Positions 42,616-51,310 of a stretch of 56,826 bases of DNA are shown piece after piece. The position numbers and the translations under genes are program-made. The DNA comes from Rathayibacter tritici (GTDB lineage: Bacteria > Actinomycetota > Actinomycetes > Actinomycetales > Microbacteriaceae). The notes under the pieces were generated by a model. The model did not search any database. It saw only the letters and a list, made by a program, of their open reading frames with translations, and had not been told where the DNA came from. The stretch lies in the NCBI RefSeq assembly GCF_002932875.1, contig NZ_PSWS01000007.1:1-56826 (forward strand), written 5' to 3'. Every line of letters starts with the position of its first letter. The first letter of the stretch is position 1.

Positions 42616-44747
42616 GAGGCCCCCAGGACGAGCGGTGAGCGGAGGGGACGCTCCTGGTCCGCGGTCGCATGCGCGTAGACGCCGGCGAGGGCGTGCGCCA
42701 TCGCCTGCACCGTGTAGCGCTCGGCGACCATCGCGTGCCCGCGGGACGCCGCGCGTTCGCCGAGAGGCCCGCCCGCGAGATCGAGTGCGGCGGCAGCGCC
42801 GGCGGCGAGCGCCGCGGAGTCGGCGGTGTCGACCAGGAAGCCGGTCTCCCCTTCCTCGACGTAGGTCGCGGGCCCACCGGTGGCCGGAGCGACGACGACC
42901 AGGCCCGCGGAGAGCGCCTCGAGGAGGGCGATGCCGAACTCCTCCTTCACGCTCGCGCAGACGTACGCCCCACCCGCGGCCGAGAGACCGGGCCGGCCGT
43001 GTCGGATCGCGCCGAGCCACCGTGCGACCGTCCCGTTCGCGCGGTGGCCGGCCAGGAGCAGGCCGTCGGATGGGACGGCGGCGATGCGGTCGAGCTGCTC
43101 GCGTTCGTCGGGGCTCGGGTCGGCGAGGTCACCGCCGACGAGGAGCAGGTTGGCGCGGTCGCGGAGCGACGAATCGGCCGCCCACGCCTCGGCGAGCGCC
43201 GCCATCCCCTTCACCCGGTGCAGGCGCCCGACGCTGAGCAGCAGCGGGAGTCCGCGCCGGTCCTCGGGAAGCGTCGCCAGCAGCTCGTCGAGCGAGGCCA
43301 AATCGCCGCCCTCGTCCAGAGCGACTGTCTCACCGGCGGCGGAAGCGCGCGCCGCCGTCTCCCCGCGCTCGACGAGGCCGACGTCGATCCCCTCGGGGAC
43401 GATCGTGTGCCGCTCCGGATGCGCGGTGATGTCGACGCCGATCAGCTCTCGGATGGTCGCCGCCAGCTCATCGCGCGGGAAGAGCACTGTGTGCGCAGCG
43501 TCTGCGGCCAGGCGCTGCACGAGACGCACCCGGAACCAGAAATGCTCGGCGACGTCGCGCTCGCCGAAGTCTGCACGGGTGAGCGCGCCGGACGCGTCCA
43601 GCCCCGCCATCAGAGCGTGCGGGTCCGGAGCGAGGGTAAACACGACCGGGATCTCGAGCTCCCGCGCGACCGCGGCCGCCGCGAGAGACCCCACATCGGC
43701 CATACGCAGGTGCAGCACGTCGACCCGTCCCGCCGCTCGCAGGATCCGCCGGATGCCGCGCTCCGCCGCGATGCGACGGCTCCAGGTCTGGGGCATTGCG
43801 ACAGGCGACCCCACGAAGGGCACCGGAGCGAAGCCGTGGCCGGCGTCGGGCAGCTCGCCGAGTGCACGCTCCGCCTCAGCCGGGGTCCCGCGCGAGAGCG
43901 TGAGCACCCGGTCGATCCCCTCCTGCTCAACGAGCGAGTCGCCCAACCGCACGAGCAGTGTCGCGATGCCGCCGTTGTCGCCGGCGCCCACCCGGGTCAG
44001 GGTCCCGTCGATGTCAGCGTGGACGAAGAGCTGGGCGACCGTCGGCCCGGCCATCCCGGCGGAAGCGGGAGCGAGGTCGGTCAGAGCGAGTCGGGCAATC
44101 GACCCGATCGGCCCCTGCTCCTCCGCCAGGCGCGTGAGCAGGAGCTCGGCGTCGTCGGATCCGCGCTCGCCGAGCGCCTCCGTCGCAGCGGCTCGGGCCT
44201 GCGGTCCCTCCCTTCGATCTGCGGCCACGTGCACAAGGGTGCGCTCTGCGATCGCTCCCGGCACCAGCCCGAGCGTCTCAACGAACCGAGCTCGGGCGGA
44301 CGCCTCGAACTCGCCGAGCAGCGCTCCCTCGAGCGACACCGCGATGAGGTCGGGGGTCGAGGAGGCCCAGAGCAGGACCGTGCGCTGCGCGAGCATCCCC
44401 GAGAAACCGCCGTCGCGCACCAGGCGCAGCAGCGGACCGAGTGCGGCGGGCCGGGGCAGCCGCCCACCGAACGCCCAGGCCGCGTGCTCACGGAGGTACG
44501 GCCGCTCGTCCTCGAGCAGCATCAGCAGCGCGAGGTCGGCCTCCTCGTCGAAGACCTGGGCGAGCGAGTGGACAGCCGCGATCGCGGTGAGCTGATCGGA
44601 GGGGTCCAGGGCCGCGCGGGTGAGCAGGCGCACGGCGCGACCACCGCCGTCGCTCACCGCGGCGATCGTCAACTCGTCGGCCGACCGGATCGCCTCAAGC
44701 AGAGTGGGAGCGGCGCGCACGGCGTCAAGAGCGGTCTGCGTGGCCAT
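42612..44747 (-). CDS. HEAT-repeat/GT4 glycosyltransferase fusion
   Basis: A 711-residue protein. Residues about 1-225 are a run of HEAT-like helical repeats (LLTRAALDPSDQLTAIAAVHSLAQ, YLREHAAWAFGGRL, RAAATEALGERG). From about 235 a GT-B glycosyltransferase of the GT4 group follows, with LSVGRLHRVKGMAALAEAW, NLLLVGGDL and the donor site CASVKEEFGIALLEALSAGLV (about 615-640). HEAT modules usually mediate protein contacts; the fusion to a GT4 catalytic unit is uncommon in my knowledge. It is first in an operon with a GT1 enzyme. The donor and acceptor are unknown. Confidence 0.85.
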   Translation of the reverse strand: MATQTALDAVRAAPTLLEAIRSADELTIAAVSDGGGRAVRLLTRAALDPSDQLTAIAAVHSLAQVFDEEADLALLMLLEDERPYLREHAAWAFGGRLPRPAALGPLLRLVRDGGFSGMLAQRTVLLWASSTPDLIAVSLEGALLGEFEASARARFVETLGLVPGAIAERTLVHVAADRREGPQARAAATEALGERGSDDAELLLTRLAEEQGPIGSIARLALTDLAPASAGMAGPTVAQLFVHADIDGTLTRVGAGDNGGIATLLVRLGDSLVEQEGIDRVLTLSRGTPAEAERALGELPDAGHGFAPVPFVGSPVAMPQTWSRRIAAERGIRRILRAAGRVDVLHLRMADVGSLAAAAVARELEIPVVFTLAPDPHALMAGLDASGALTRADFGERDVAEHFWFRVRLVQRLAADAAHTVLFPRDELAATIRELIGVDITAHPERHTIVPEGIDVGLVERGETAARASAAGETVALDEGGDLASLDELLATLPEDRRGLPLLLSVGRLHRVKGMAALAEAWAADSSLRDRANLLLVGGDLADPSPDEREQLDRIAAVPSDGLLLAGHRANGTVARWLGAIRHGRPGLSAAGGAYVCASVKEEFGIALLEALSAGLVVVAPATGGPATYVEEGETGFLVDTADSAALAAGAAAALDLAGGPLGERAASRGHAMVAERYTVQAMAHALAGVYAHATADQERPLRSPLVLGAS

Positions 44748-44960
44748 GCTTCACCTGGTCTGTTGGAGCGGAGAGTGCTGTGGAGGATGGGGCGGAACGC
44801 CACTCCAGACCGCCCGAGCAGCCGCAGAGAAGCGGACCGGTATCGAGCATGCCGCCTGAGGAGCTGGGATTTCGCCTCTTGCGGCCGAACCCCTCCCGCG
44901 ATACGGCCGCCTGTCAAGGGGATGATGCTCGCAGTTCGTGTGCGCGATGCGGGAGATGCG

Positions 44961-45947
44961 TCAGCCGCGGGTCCACTCCAGGAGCCGCTCCAGCGGCCAG
45001 GTGGTCACAATCCGCTCCTCCGGCACCCCGAGGCGCTCTGCCCGCTCGGCGCCGTAGTCGAGCAGGCCGAGCTGGCCCGGCGCGTGCGCGTCGCTGTCGA
45101 TCGAGAACAGGCAGCCCGCCTCGAGGGCGAGCGCGATCAGCTCGTCCGGCGGATCCTCGCGCTCGGGTCGAGCGTTGATCTCGACCGCGGTCCCCTGATC
45201 GGCGCAGGCCCGGAACACGGCGCGGGCATCGAAGGTCGACGGCGGGCGGGTGCCGCGCTCACCCGCCACCAACCGTCCGGTGACGTGCCCCAGGACATCG
45301 GTCCGTGGGTCCGAGGCCGCCGCCACCAGCCGAGCCGTCATCTCGCTGGAGGGCAGCCGCAGCTTCGAGTGGGCGCTCGCGACAACCACGTCGAGCCGGC
45401 GCAGCAGGTCGTCGCTCTGATCCAGCGCCCCGTCCTCCAGCACGTCGACCTCGATACCGCTGAGCAGCCGCAGCGGCGCAGTGTCGAGCATCGCGAGATG
45501 CTGGAGCTGTTCCTCCAGCCGCTGCGCACTGAGACCGTGCGCGACCCGCAGCCGGGGAGAGTGATCAGTGAGTGCCAGATACTCGTGGCCGAGGGCGCGA
45601 GCCGCCTCCGCCATCGCAACAATGGGGGTCGCCCCGTCGGACCACTCGCTGTGACTGTGCAGGTCGCCGCGGAGCCGCCCTCGCAGCGCACTGGTGGGCG
45701 GCGGCGCGGAGGCGCGCAGCTCAGCGAGGTACTCGGGCACGCGGCCCGCCAGCGTCTGCTCGATCACGGAGAAGGTCGTGTCTCCAATCCCGGACTCCCT
45801 CCGCACCCGAGCGAGGTCGTCCCGCTCCTCGGGGGTCATGCCTTCCAGTACCGCGGCCGCGCGCCGAAACGCCTTCGCCCGATAGCGCGAGGCCCTCTCC
45901 CGCTCCAGCAGCGCCGCGATCTCCTCCAGTGCCGCGATGGGATCCAT
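44961..45947 (-). CDS. PHP-domain protein with helix-hairpin-helix N-terminus
   Basis: A 328-residue protein. The N-terminal 80 residues resemble the HhH region of family X DNA polymerases (IAALLERERASRYRAKAFRRAA). A PHP phosphoesterase domain follows, with metal-site motifs GDLHSHSEWSDG, LALTDHS, GIEVDVL, ASAHS, VEINARPE and SIDSDAHAP. The polymerase domain itself is absent. Such proteins are probably nucleotide or phosphate-ester hydrolases linked to DNA metabolism. It stands alone, with gaps of 213 bp and 187 bp around it in which I see nothing but the PadR-type palindromes on the right. Confidence 0.85.
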   Translation of the reverse strand: MDPIAALEEIAALLERERASRYRAKAFRRAAAVLEGMTPEERDDLARVRRESGIGDTTFSVIEQTLAGRVPEYLAELRASAPPPTSALRGRLRGDLHSHSEWSDGATPIVAMAEAARALGHEYLALTDHSPRLRVAHGLSAQRLEEQLQHLAMLDTAPLRLLSGIEVDVLEDGALDQSDDLLRRLDVVVASAHSKLRLPSSEMTARLVAAASDPRTDVLGHVTGRLVAGERGTRPPSTFDARAVFRACADQGTAVEINARPEREDPPDELIALALEAGCLFSIDSDAHAPGQLGLLDYGAERAERLGVPEERIVTTWPLERLLEWTRG

Positions 45948-46060
45948 GCCCTCGGTCTACCACGGCCAGGCCCAGCACTCATCCCCTCGACGACGCACGA
46001 GGGCACCCGACACCGCAGCCTGAGAACCGCCCGAGGCCTGTTGCGAGGCGTCCCGATCGA

Positions 46061-46097
46061 GATATATCGTGACAACACCAACTCGCGATGTATCGCG
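46061..46097. promoter_or_regulatory. PadR operator candidates
   Basis: GATATATC (46061-46068) and the 14-bp palindrome CGCGATGTATCGCG (46084-46097) lie 38-74 bp before the DUF4097 start. PadR proteins often bind ATAT/ATGT-containing palindromes before their own operon, and the PadR gene is the second gene here. Confidence 0.55.
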
Positions 46098-46134
46098 TTT
46101 CCGCAAGGCACCGCAGGTGCAGGAGGAGGAGCTC

Positions 46135-47034
46135 ATGTCCCTCGAGAAATGGCTCGTGCAGTCGGGCGAGACGAAGGTCATCGACCTCGACGTCGTCCGC
46201 TCGGTCAAGGTCGCCCTCGTCGGCGGCCAGGTCGACGTCATCGCCCACGACGAACCGACGGCGCGCGTGGAGGTCCACAGCGTCAACGGCCGCCCGCTCA
46301 AGGTCTCGATGGAGGGCGACCGCCTCGAGGTCGACCACATCCAGCTGCGCTGGGACACGATCGTGGACGTCGTGAAAGGCCTCGGCCGACGCGGCGATCG
46401 CGCCGATATCAGCCTGCTCGTCCCCCGCGGCATCGCCTTGGCGTTCGACACTGTGTCGGCCGACGGCCTGGTCTCCGGCCTGCACAGCGACGCACGCGTC
46501 TCGACGGTCGGCGGCGACATCGTCCTCGACGGCCTGCACGGCGACATCGAGGTGAACACCGTCCACGGCGAGCTCTCGGTCCGCAGCCACACCGGCCGGG
46601 TGACCGCCCGCACCGTCTCCGGCGACGTCACTGCGACCGGCGACCTCACTCGTTTCACCGTCGACGGCCTCTCGGGCAGCGTCTTCGTCGACGCCGAGGG
46701 CACCCCCGACCGGATCCAGGCCAACACCGTCAGCGGCGACCTCACCGTCCGCATCGACGAGGGCCTCGGCGCCCGCTACCGCATCAACACGGTCTCGGGC
46801 GCGCTCCAGCTCGACGGCTCCGTCGTCAAGGGCACCTTCGGCCGGGGCTACACCTCGACCACCGGCTCCCTGGACTCGGCGTGGGTCGACGTCGCCGCCA
46901 ACTCGGTCTCGGGCGATGTGAGCGTCGTCCGCCGATCGAAGACCACCGCCTCCGCTACGGTCGGCGAGGGCTGGGGCTCCCCCGAGTCCGGTCCCGCCGA
47001 CGGTCAGCGCCCGATGGACGGAGGCTCGCTGTGA
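46135..47034 (+). CDS. DUF4097 beta-strand repeat protein
   Basis: A 299-residue protein built of many short beta repeats with V(N/S)GD(V/L)-like turns (NTVSGDLTV, RTVSGDVTATG, TVGGDIVLDGLHGDIEV), the hallmark of DUF4097 beta-helix-like proteins. ATG 46135 is chosen because AGGAGGAG lies just before it; the longer frame from 46069 starts inside the palindromes. It overlaps the PadR gene (GTGA), a common pairing in actinobacteria. There is no signal peptide. It probably acts in an envelope-stress or sensing circuit with PadR; the molecular role is unknown. Confidence 0.85.
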   Translation: MSLEKWLVQSGETKVIDLDVVRSVKVALVGGQVDVIAHDEPTARVEVHSVNGRPLKVSMEGDRLEVDHIQLRWDTIVDVVKGLGRRGDRADISLLVPRGIALAFDTVSADGLVSGLHSDARVSTVGGDIVLDGLHGDIEVNTVHGELSVRSHTGRVTARTVSGDVTATGDLTRFTVDGLSGSVFVDAEGTPDRIQANTVSGDLTVRIDEGLGARYRINTVSGALQLDGSVVKGTFGRGYTSTTGSLDSAWVDVAANSVSGDVSVVRRSKTTASATVGEGWGSPESGPADGQRPMDGGSL

Positions 47035-47738
47035 GCCCCGTCTTCGCGCACGGCCGTCTGCGCCTCTACCTGCTCAACCTCCTCGCCGAATCGCCGCGCC
47101 ACGGCTACGAATTGATCCAGGCTCTCAGCGAGCGCTTCGGCGGCACCTACGCCCCCAGCGCCGGCACCGTTTACCCGCGCCTGGCGAAGCTCGAGGAGGA
47201 GGGACTCGTCACGAAGGAGGCGGACGGCCGCAAGACCGTCTACTCCATCACCGATGCGGGCCGCGCCGAGCTCGCCGCCCGCGCGACCGATCTGGGCGAC
47301 ATCGAGGAGGAACTCACCGACTCCGTCCGTCGGCTGGCCGACGAGGTACGACTCGGCGTCGCGGAGGCGATGAAGAGCCTCCGCGCCGACCTGGCCAGCG
47401 CCGCCCGCGACGCTCGGGAACCCGGTCGCCGTCCGGAGCGCTCCGCAGAGAAACAGCGCCCGCAGGACCCGGCGGCCGGCCCGAACGGCTCCGAGCACAC
47501 CGCCTCCGAGCACACCGCCTCCGGCGCGACCGGCTCCGAGCAGCCTGAGCCCGACGCGCGCACCGCCTCGCGCCTCGCTCTGCGCGACGCCGAAGTGCTG
47601 CTCACCGAGTTCCGCGACGAACTGCGCGCGCAGCTGCGCACCGCCTCCGCAACCGGCTCTGTGACCACCGCGAGCGTCGACGCTCTGCGCGCCGCGCTCG
47701 AGCAGGCGCGCGCCTCGGTCCGCTCCACCCTGGGCTGA
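47031..47738 (+). CDS. PadR family transcriptional regulator
   Basis: A 235-residue regulator with an N-terminal winged HTH (LLNLLAESPRHGYELIQAL ... PSAGTVYPRLAKLEEEGLV) and a long C-terminal extension with coiled-coil-like charged helices. A low-complexity stretch in the middle (SEHTASEHTASGATGSEQ) contains a small tandem duplication. GGAGG lies 7 bases before GTG 47031, which overlaps the upstream stop. It probably autoregulates the operon through the palindromes at 46061-46097. Confidence 0.88.
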   Translation: MSPVFAHGRLRLYLLNLLAESPRHGYELIQALSERFGGTYAPSAGTVYPRLAKLEEEGLVTKEADGRKTVYSITDAGRAELAARATDLGDIEEELTDSVRRLADEVRLGVAEAMKSLRADLASAARDAREPGRRPERSAEKQRPQDPAAGPNGSEHTASEHTASGATGSEQPEPDARTASRLALRDAEVLLTEFRDELRAQLRTASATGSVTTASVDALRAALEQARASVRSTLG

Positions 47739-47745
47739 CAGCGCG

Positions 47746-47777
47746 GTAGGCGGGGAACTCCCCAAGTCCCCGCCTAC
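47746..47777. terminator. Hairpin between convergent PadR and antiporter genes
   Basis: GTAGGCGGGGA (47746-47756) and TCCCCGCCTAC (47767-47777) are perfect 11-bp arms around a 10-base loop; the right arm includes the antiporter stop codon. There is no T-run. It probably acts as a bidirectional terminator for the convergent pair. Confidence 0.6.
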
Positions 47778-49345
47778 TGCCGCCCGACCGCCAGCGCCTC
47801 CTCCTCCACGTCGAGGAACGCCAGCGCACTCACCACCGCCGGCTCCTGGTACCGCCCCTGCGCGCGCGCACGCAGCACCGCCTCCCTCTCGGCTGCAATC
47901 ATCACGCGCCGGAGCCGGTTGTAGGCCTGCGGCAGCGGCTCCACGCCCTCGCCCTCCGGCGGATTCTGCAGCGCGTCGGCGAGGAACGTCGCATTCCGTC
48001 GCAGCCGGTCGAGCACCCGATCCTCGACCCCGTCCTGCGGCTCCTCGTCGAGCCGCGAGAGACCGGCCGCCTGCGCCTCCGCGAGCAGCATCTGCTTCTC
48101 CACGTGCTCCTGCATCTCGTTCGGAGCCGGCAGTTTCAGCGCTCGGACGAGCCGCGGAAGCGCGAGACCCTCGATGAGCGTCCCCGCCACCACGACGAAG
48201 GCGAGGAACTGCAGGAATGCGCGCTGCGGCGTCTCCTCGGGCAGGAGGAAAGCGGCCGCGAGCGTCACCACGCCGCGGATGCCCGCGAAGGACACACCGA
48301 TCGCGGTCGGCCAGGTCCACCCTCGCTGCCGCAATCGGTTCGGGCCGTGACGGAAGAGCAGCGTGGTCAGGCACATCCAGGCCACGCGGCTTCCGATCAG
48401 CGCCGCGAGTACGGCCGCGCCGATGCCGACCGTCTGCCAGACCCCGACCCCGGAGTCGGCCGTCGCCCGCACCACCGACGAGAGGCTGAGCCCGATGAAG
48501 AGGAACACCGCGTTCTCGAGCAGGAACTGGATCGTCCGCCAGTTGAGCGACTCCGCGATGCGCGCCTGCGCCGACTGGATGACCGGCGCCCGGTAGCCCA
48601 GGTAGAGGCCTGCGACCACGACCGCGAGCACCCCGGAACCGTGCAGCAGCTGCGCCGGGATGAACGCGACGTACGGCGTCACCAGCGAGAGGCTCGTGTC
48701 GAGGACGGACGACTGCACCTGCTTGCGCACGAAGCCGAGCAGCACGGCGATGCCGATGCCGACTCCGCCGCCCACAGCCACGGCCAGCACGAAGTCGAGC
48801 GCGATGCGCCCCGGCGTGACCGTGCTGACGATCGCCAGAAGGGCGGCGTTCAGCGCCACCAGCGCAGTCGCGTCGTTCAAGAGGCTCTCGCCCTCAAGCA
48901 CCGTGAGCATGCGCCGCGGCAGGCGGAGGCGTCCCGCGATGGCCGTGACCGCCACGGCGTCCGTGGGCGCCACGATCGCCCCGAACGCGAGGGCCGCGGC
49001 GAGCGTGATCGCCGGGACGACCATCCAGGCAACGGCGCCGACGACCGCGACCGTGAAGACGACGAGCCCGATTGACAGCAGGAGGATGCTGTCGCCACGC
49101 GCGCGGACATCGAGCACGGAGGTGCGGATCGCCGCCGCGTAGAGCAGCGGCGGCAGGATCCCGAACAGCACCACGTCCGGTTCGACCACCACCTCCGGGA
49201 TACCGGGGACGAAGGAGGCCAGAGCCCCGACGGCGACGAGCGCCACGGGAGCGGACCAGTTCACCCGCCCCGACAGTCCCGTGACCAGGACGGTCACGAC
49301 CACGAACGAGACGATCCAGACGATCGCGACGACGGGCTCCTGCAT
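47774..49345 (-). CDS. CPA1-type Na+/H+ antiporter
   Basis: A 523-residue cation/proton antiporter. About 12 hydrophobic segments include the CPA1 motifs FGAIVAPTDAVAV and LLNDATALVALNAAL, and IGVSFAGIRGVVTLAAAFLLP. A hydrophilic C-terminal tail of about 120 residues follows (NEMQEHVEKQMLLAEAQ). It exchanges Na+ or K+ for protons at the membrane. GGGAGGAGAG precedes the ATG. It is a single gene, convergent with PadR. Confidence 0.92.
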   Translation of the reverse strand: MQEPVVAIVWIVSFVVVTVLVTGLSGRVNWSAPVALVAVGALASFVPGIPEVVVEPDVVLFGILPPLLYAAAIRTSVLDVRARGDSILLLSIGLVVFTVAVVGAVAWMVVPAITLAAALAFGAIVAPTDAVAVTAIAGRLRLPRRMLTVLEGESLLNDATALVALNAALLAIVSTVTPGRIALDFVLAVAVGGGVGIGIAVLLGFVRKQVQSSVLDTSLSLVTPYVAFIPAQLLHGSGVLAVVVAGLYLGYRAPVIQSAQARIAESLNWRTIQFLLENAVFLFIGLSLSSVVRATADSGVGVWQTVGIGAAVLAALIGSRVAWMCLTTLLFRHGPNRLRQRGWTWPTAIGVSFAGIRGVVTLAAAFLLPEETPQRAFLQFLAFVVVAGTLIEGLALPRLVRALKLPAPNEMQEHVEKQMLLAEAQAAGLSRLDEEPQDGVEDRVLDRLRRNATFLADALQNPPEGEGVEPLPQAYNRLRRVMIAAEREAVLRARAQGRYQEPAVVSALAFLDVEEEALAVGRQ

Positions 49346-49420
49346 CGCGTCTCTCCTCCCGGGCGTCCTGGCGCCACGGCCCTAGTGTGGCCGTCCGGCG
49401 GGCCCGGCGACGAGCGTCAG

Positions 49421-50416
49421 TTACCGCCCGGCCTCGTGGATGTCGCGTGCTTTCGTGACCTTCGCCGGGTCCACTGGGTTCATCCCGAGCACGATCTTGC
49501 CCCGCGAGTGCCGCTTCTCGAGGTCGTCGAAGGCGTCCTGCACCTGATCGAAGGGGTAGAAGCCCGACACGAGCACCCGCAGCTTCTGCTCGGCGACCAG
49601 GCCGACCAGCTCGCCCAGGATCTCGGTGTCGCGCTGGGCCGTCTCGGCGTCGGGCCACACGGCGCGCAGCTCGATCTCCTTGCGGTCGTCGCTGGAGTGG
49701 AAGCGCCCCGCCGCGATGCCGAGCTCGTCGGCCAGGGCGTCGTTCTCTCCGCCGAAGTTATCGAGGAACACCGTGACTCCGTCGCGCGCCGCGGCGCGGA
49801 TGCGCTCGGCGATCCCATCGCCGTAGACCACCGGCTTCACGCCGATCTGGCGGAGGTAGTCGAAGTTCCGCTCGCCGCAGGTGCCGATCACGGATGCACC
49901 GCGCAGCTTCGCGAGCTGGATCTCGAGGCTGCCCACTCCTCCGGCCGCGGCGGAGACGACAACGGTGTCGTGGGGTCCGACGTGCGTGGCCTCGAGCGCG
50001 CGCCAGGCCGTCACTCCGGCGAGGAACAGTGCTCCGCCGACCTCCCAGCTCACGGAGGCGGGCTTGGCGACGAGGTTGCGGCGCGGCACCACGATGTGGG
50101 TGGCGTGCGAGCCGACGAGCGCGTGGCCGACCACATTACTGCGGAGTTTGAGATCGGTGACGCCCTGGCCCAGGGCGACGACGACCCCCGAGAAGTCGGT
50201 GCCCTGGCGCATCGGGAAGGCGGCGGAGTGGGCGGAGTCGAACCGGCCCTGTCGGATGAACGCCTCCATGTGGTTCACCCCGGCGGAGAGCACCTCTACG
50301 AGAACCTCGCCCGTTCCGGGCCTGGGCCGCTCGACCTCGGCGATCTCGAGGACATCCGCGTCGCCGAATCGGCGGTATTGGACGACGCGGGCGGCGGTGG
50401 GGCTCAGTCGGGACAT
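49421..50416 (-). CDS. Quinone-oxidoreductase-like medium-chain dehydrogenase
   Basis: About 331 residues from ATG 50416 (MSRLSPTAARVVQYRRFG; ATG 50437 is also possible). It has the zinc-independent MDR fold: GVNHMEAFIRQGR, GTDFSGVVVALG, VSAAAGGVGSLEIQLAKLRGA for NADPH binding, and a KIVLGMNP tail. Such NADPH:quinone or enone reductases protect against reactive carbonyls and oxidants. It lies 59 bp downstream of the zinc-ribbon gene on the same strand and near an OhrR-type regulator, which would fit an oxidative-stress unit. Confidence 0.85.
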   Translation of the reverse strand: MSRLSPTAARVVQYRRFGDADVLEIAEVERPRPGTGEVLVEVLSAGVNHMEAFIRQGRFDSAHSAAFPMRQGTDFSGVVVALGQGVTDLKLRSNVVGHALVGSHATHIVVPRRNLVAKPASVSWEVGGALFLAGVTAWRALEATHVGPHDTVVVSAAAGGVGSLEIQLAKLRGASVIGTCGERNFDYLRQIGVKPVVYGDGIAERIRAAARDGVTVFLDNFGGENDALADELGIAAGRFHSSDDRKEIELRAVWPDAETAQRDTEILGELVGLVAEQKLRVLVSGFYPFDQVQDAFDDLEKRHSRGKIVLGMNPVDPAKVTKARDIHEAGR

Positions 50417-50475
50417 GCGCTCATCATCCGCCCCCACCGCCCGAAGCTCCTGACCCCCGAACGGGGACGTGCGAC

Positions 50476-50688
50476 TCAGGAGGCGTCGCTCGGGCAGTAC
50501 AGCTGGGTCCGTGGTCCCGAGCGGTCGATCACATGCTCGGACATCGGTCGTCCGCAGAGCGGGCAGGCCCGGCCCGCCGACGCCTCCTGCTCGGGCTGGT
50601 TGTACGGGCCCAGCGGCGGCGGACCAAGCCAGGGGAACAGCCGCGCATTGAAGCGCTGGTAGAGGGAGCCGGTCTTTTTCCGCGTCAT
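50476..50688 (-). CDS. Small zinc-ribbon protein
   Basis: A 70-residue protein with RACPLCGRPMSEHVI ... LYCPSDAS, giving CPxC and a later Cys of a zinc ribbon. The N-terminus is basic (MTRKKTGSLYQRFNARLFPW). A -10-like TACACT lies six bases before the ATG on the minus strand, so the message may be leaderless, and this element overlaps the palindrome TTAGTGTACTAA. Divergent from the OhrR-type gene, it is probably repressed by it. The function is unknown; the family is widespread in actinobacteria. Confidence 0.8.
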   Translation of the reverse strand: MTRKKTGSLYQRFNARLFPWLGPPPLGPYNQPEQEASAGRACPLCGRPMSEHVIDRSGPRTQLYCPSDAS

Positions 50689-50692
50689 ATCC

Positions 50693-50704
50693 TTAGTGTA
50701 CTAA
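50693..50704. promoter_or_regulatory. MarR/OhrR operator candidate
   Basis: TTAGTGTACTAA has perfect 5-bp arms and lies between the divergent zinc-ribbon and MarR-family genes, over the -10 region of the former and 30 bp before the latter. Confidence 0.6.
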
Positions 50705-50733
50705 CCATCAGTGCGCGATGAGAGGATGTCGTT

Positions 50734-51174
50734 GTGGAACCCGACCCGCTCGCCCTCCAGAACCAGGTGTGCTTCTCCCTCGCCGTCGCGGCGCGCACCG
50801 TCATCGGCCTGTACCGACCCGTGCTCGAACCGCTCGGACTCACGCATCCGCAGTACCTCGTGATGCTCGCGCTCTGGGAGCGCAGCCCGCGCTCGCTCGC
50901 CGACCTCGGCTCCGCCCTGCACCTCGAACCGGCCACCCTCAGCCCGCTCGTGAAGCGCCTGGAGGCGAGCGGCCACCTCACCCGCGCGCGCAGCAGCGAT
51001 GACGAGCGCCGCCTCGACGTCGCACTGACCCCCTCCGGACGAGCGCTGCGCGAGCAGGCACTGCAGGTCCCCCCGCAGATCGTCGAGCGCCTCGACGTCC
51101 CTCTCGACGAGCTCACCGGGCTCCGCGACAGCCTCACCCGCATGATCGGAGCTGCCACCCGCGGCAGCCGCTAA
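50734..51174 (+). CDS. MarR family regulator, OhrR type
   Basis: A 146-residue regulator. The N-terminus LQNQVCFSLAVAARTVIGLYRP carries Cys13 at the position of the peroxide-sensing Cys of OhrR, and PQYLVMLALWE and the wing RSSDDERRLDVALT match the same group. OhrR derepresses its targets on organic hydroperoxide oxidation. No ohr gene is adjacent; the nearest divergent genes are the zinc-ribbon protein and the quinone oxidoreductase. AGAGGA lies about 8 bases before GTG 50734. Confidence 0.83.
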   Translation: MEPDPLALQNQVCFSLAVAARTVIGLYRPVLEPLGLTHPQYLVMLALWERSPRSLADLGSALHLEPATLSPLVKRLEASGHLTRARSSDDERRLDVALTPSGRALREQALQVPPQIVERLDVPLDELTGLRDSLTRMIGAATRGSR

Positions 51175-51310
51175 CCCCCTCTCGGGGCACCCGCGCCCAG
51201 CACCTCACCTGCCGCACATCACAGCACAGGGAAACTCCCGGTCACAGGGCGAGATCAGCCTCCGCTCGGCCCGCTCCCGGGCGTCGTGACTGCCCCCGTG
51301 CAACGGAGTA

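Noticed and set aside
42669-47738. 1689-codon plus-strand open frame
   Set aside because: Most of it is antisense to the glycosyltransferase and PHP genes; only its 3' end, in frame, is the PadR gene starting at 47031.
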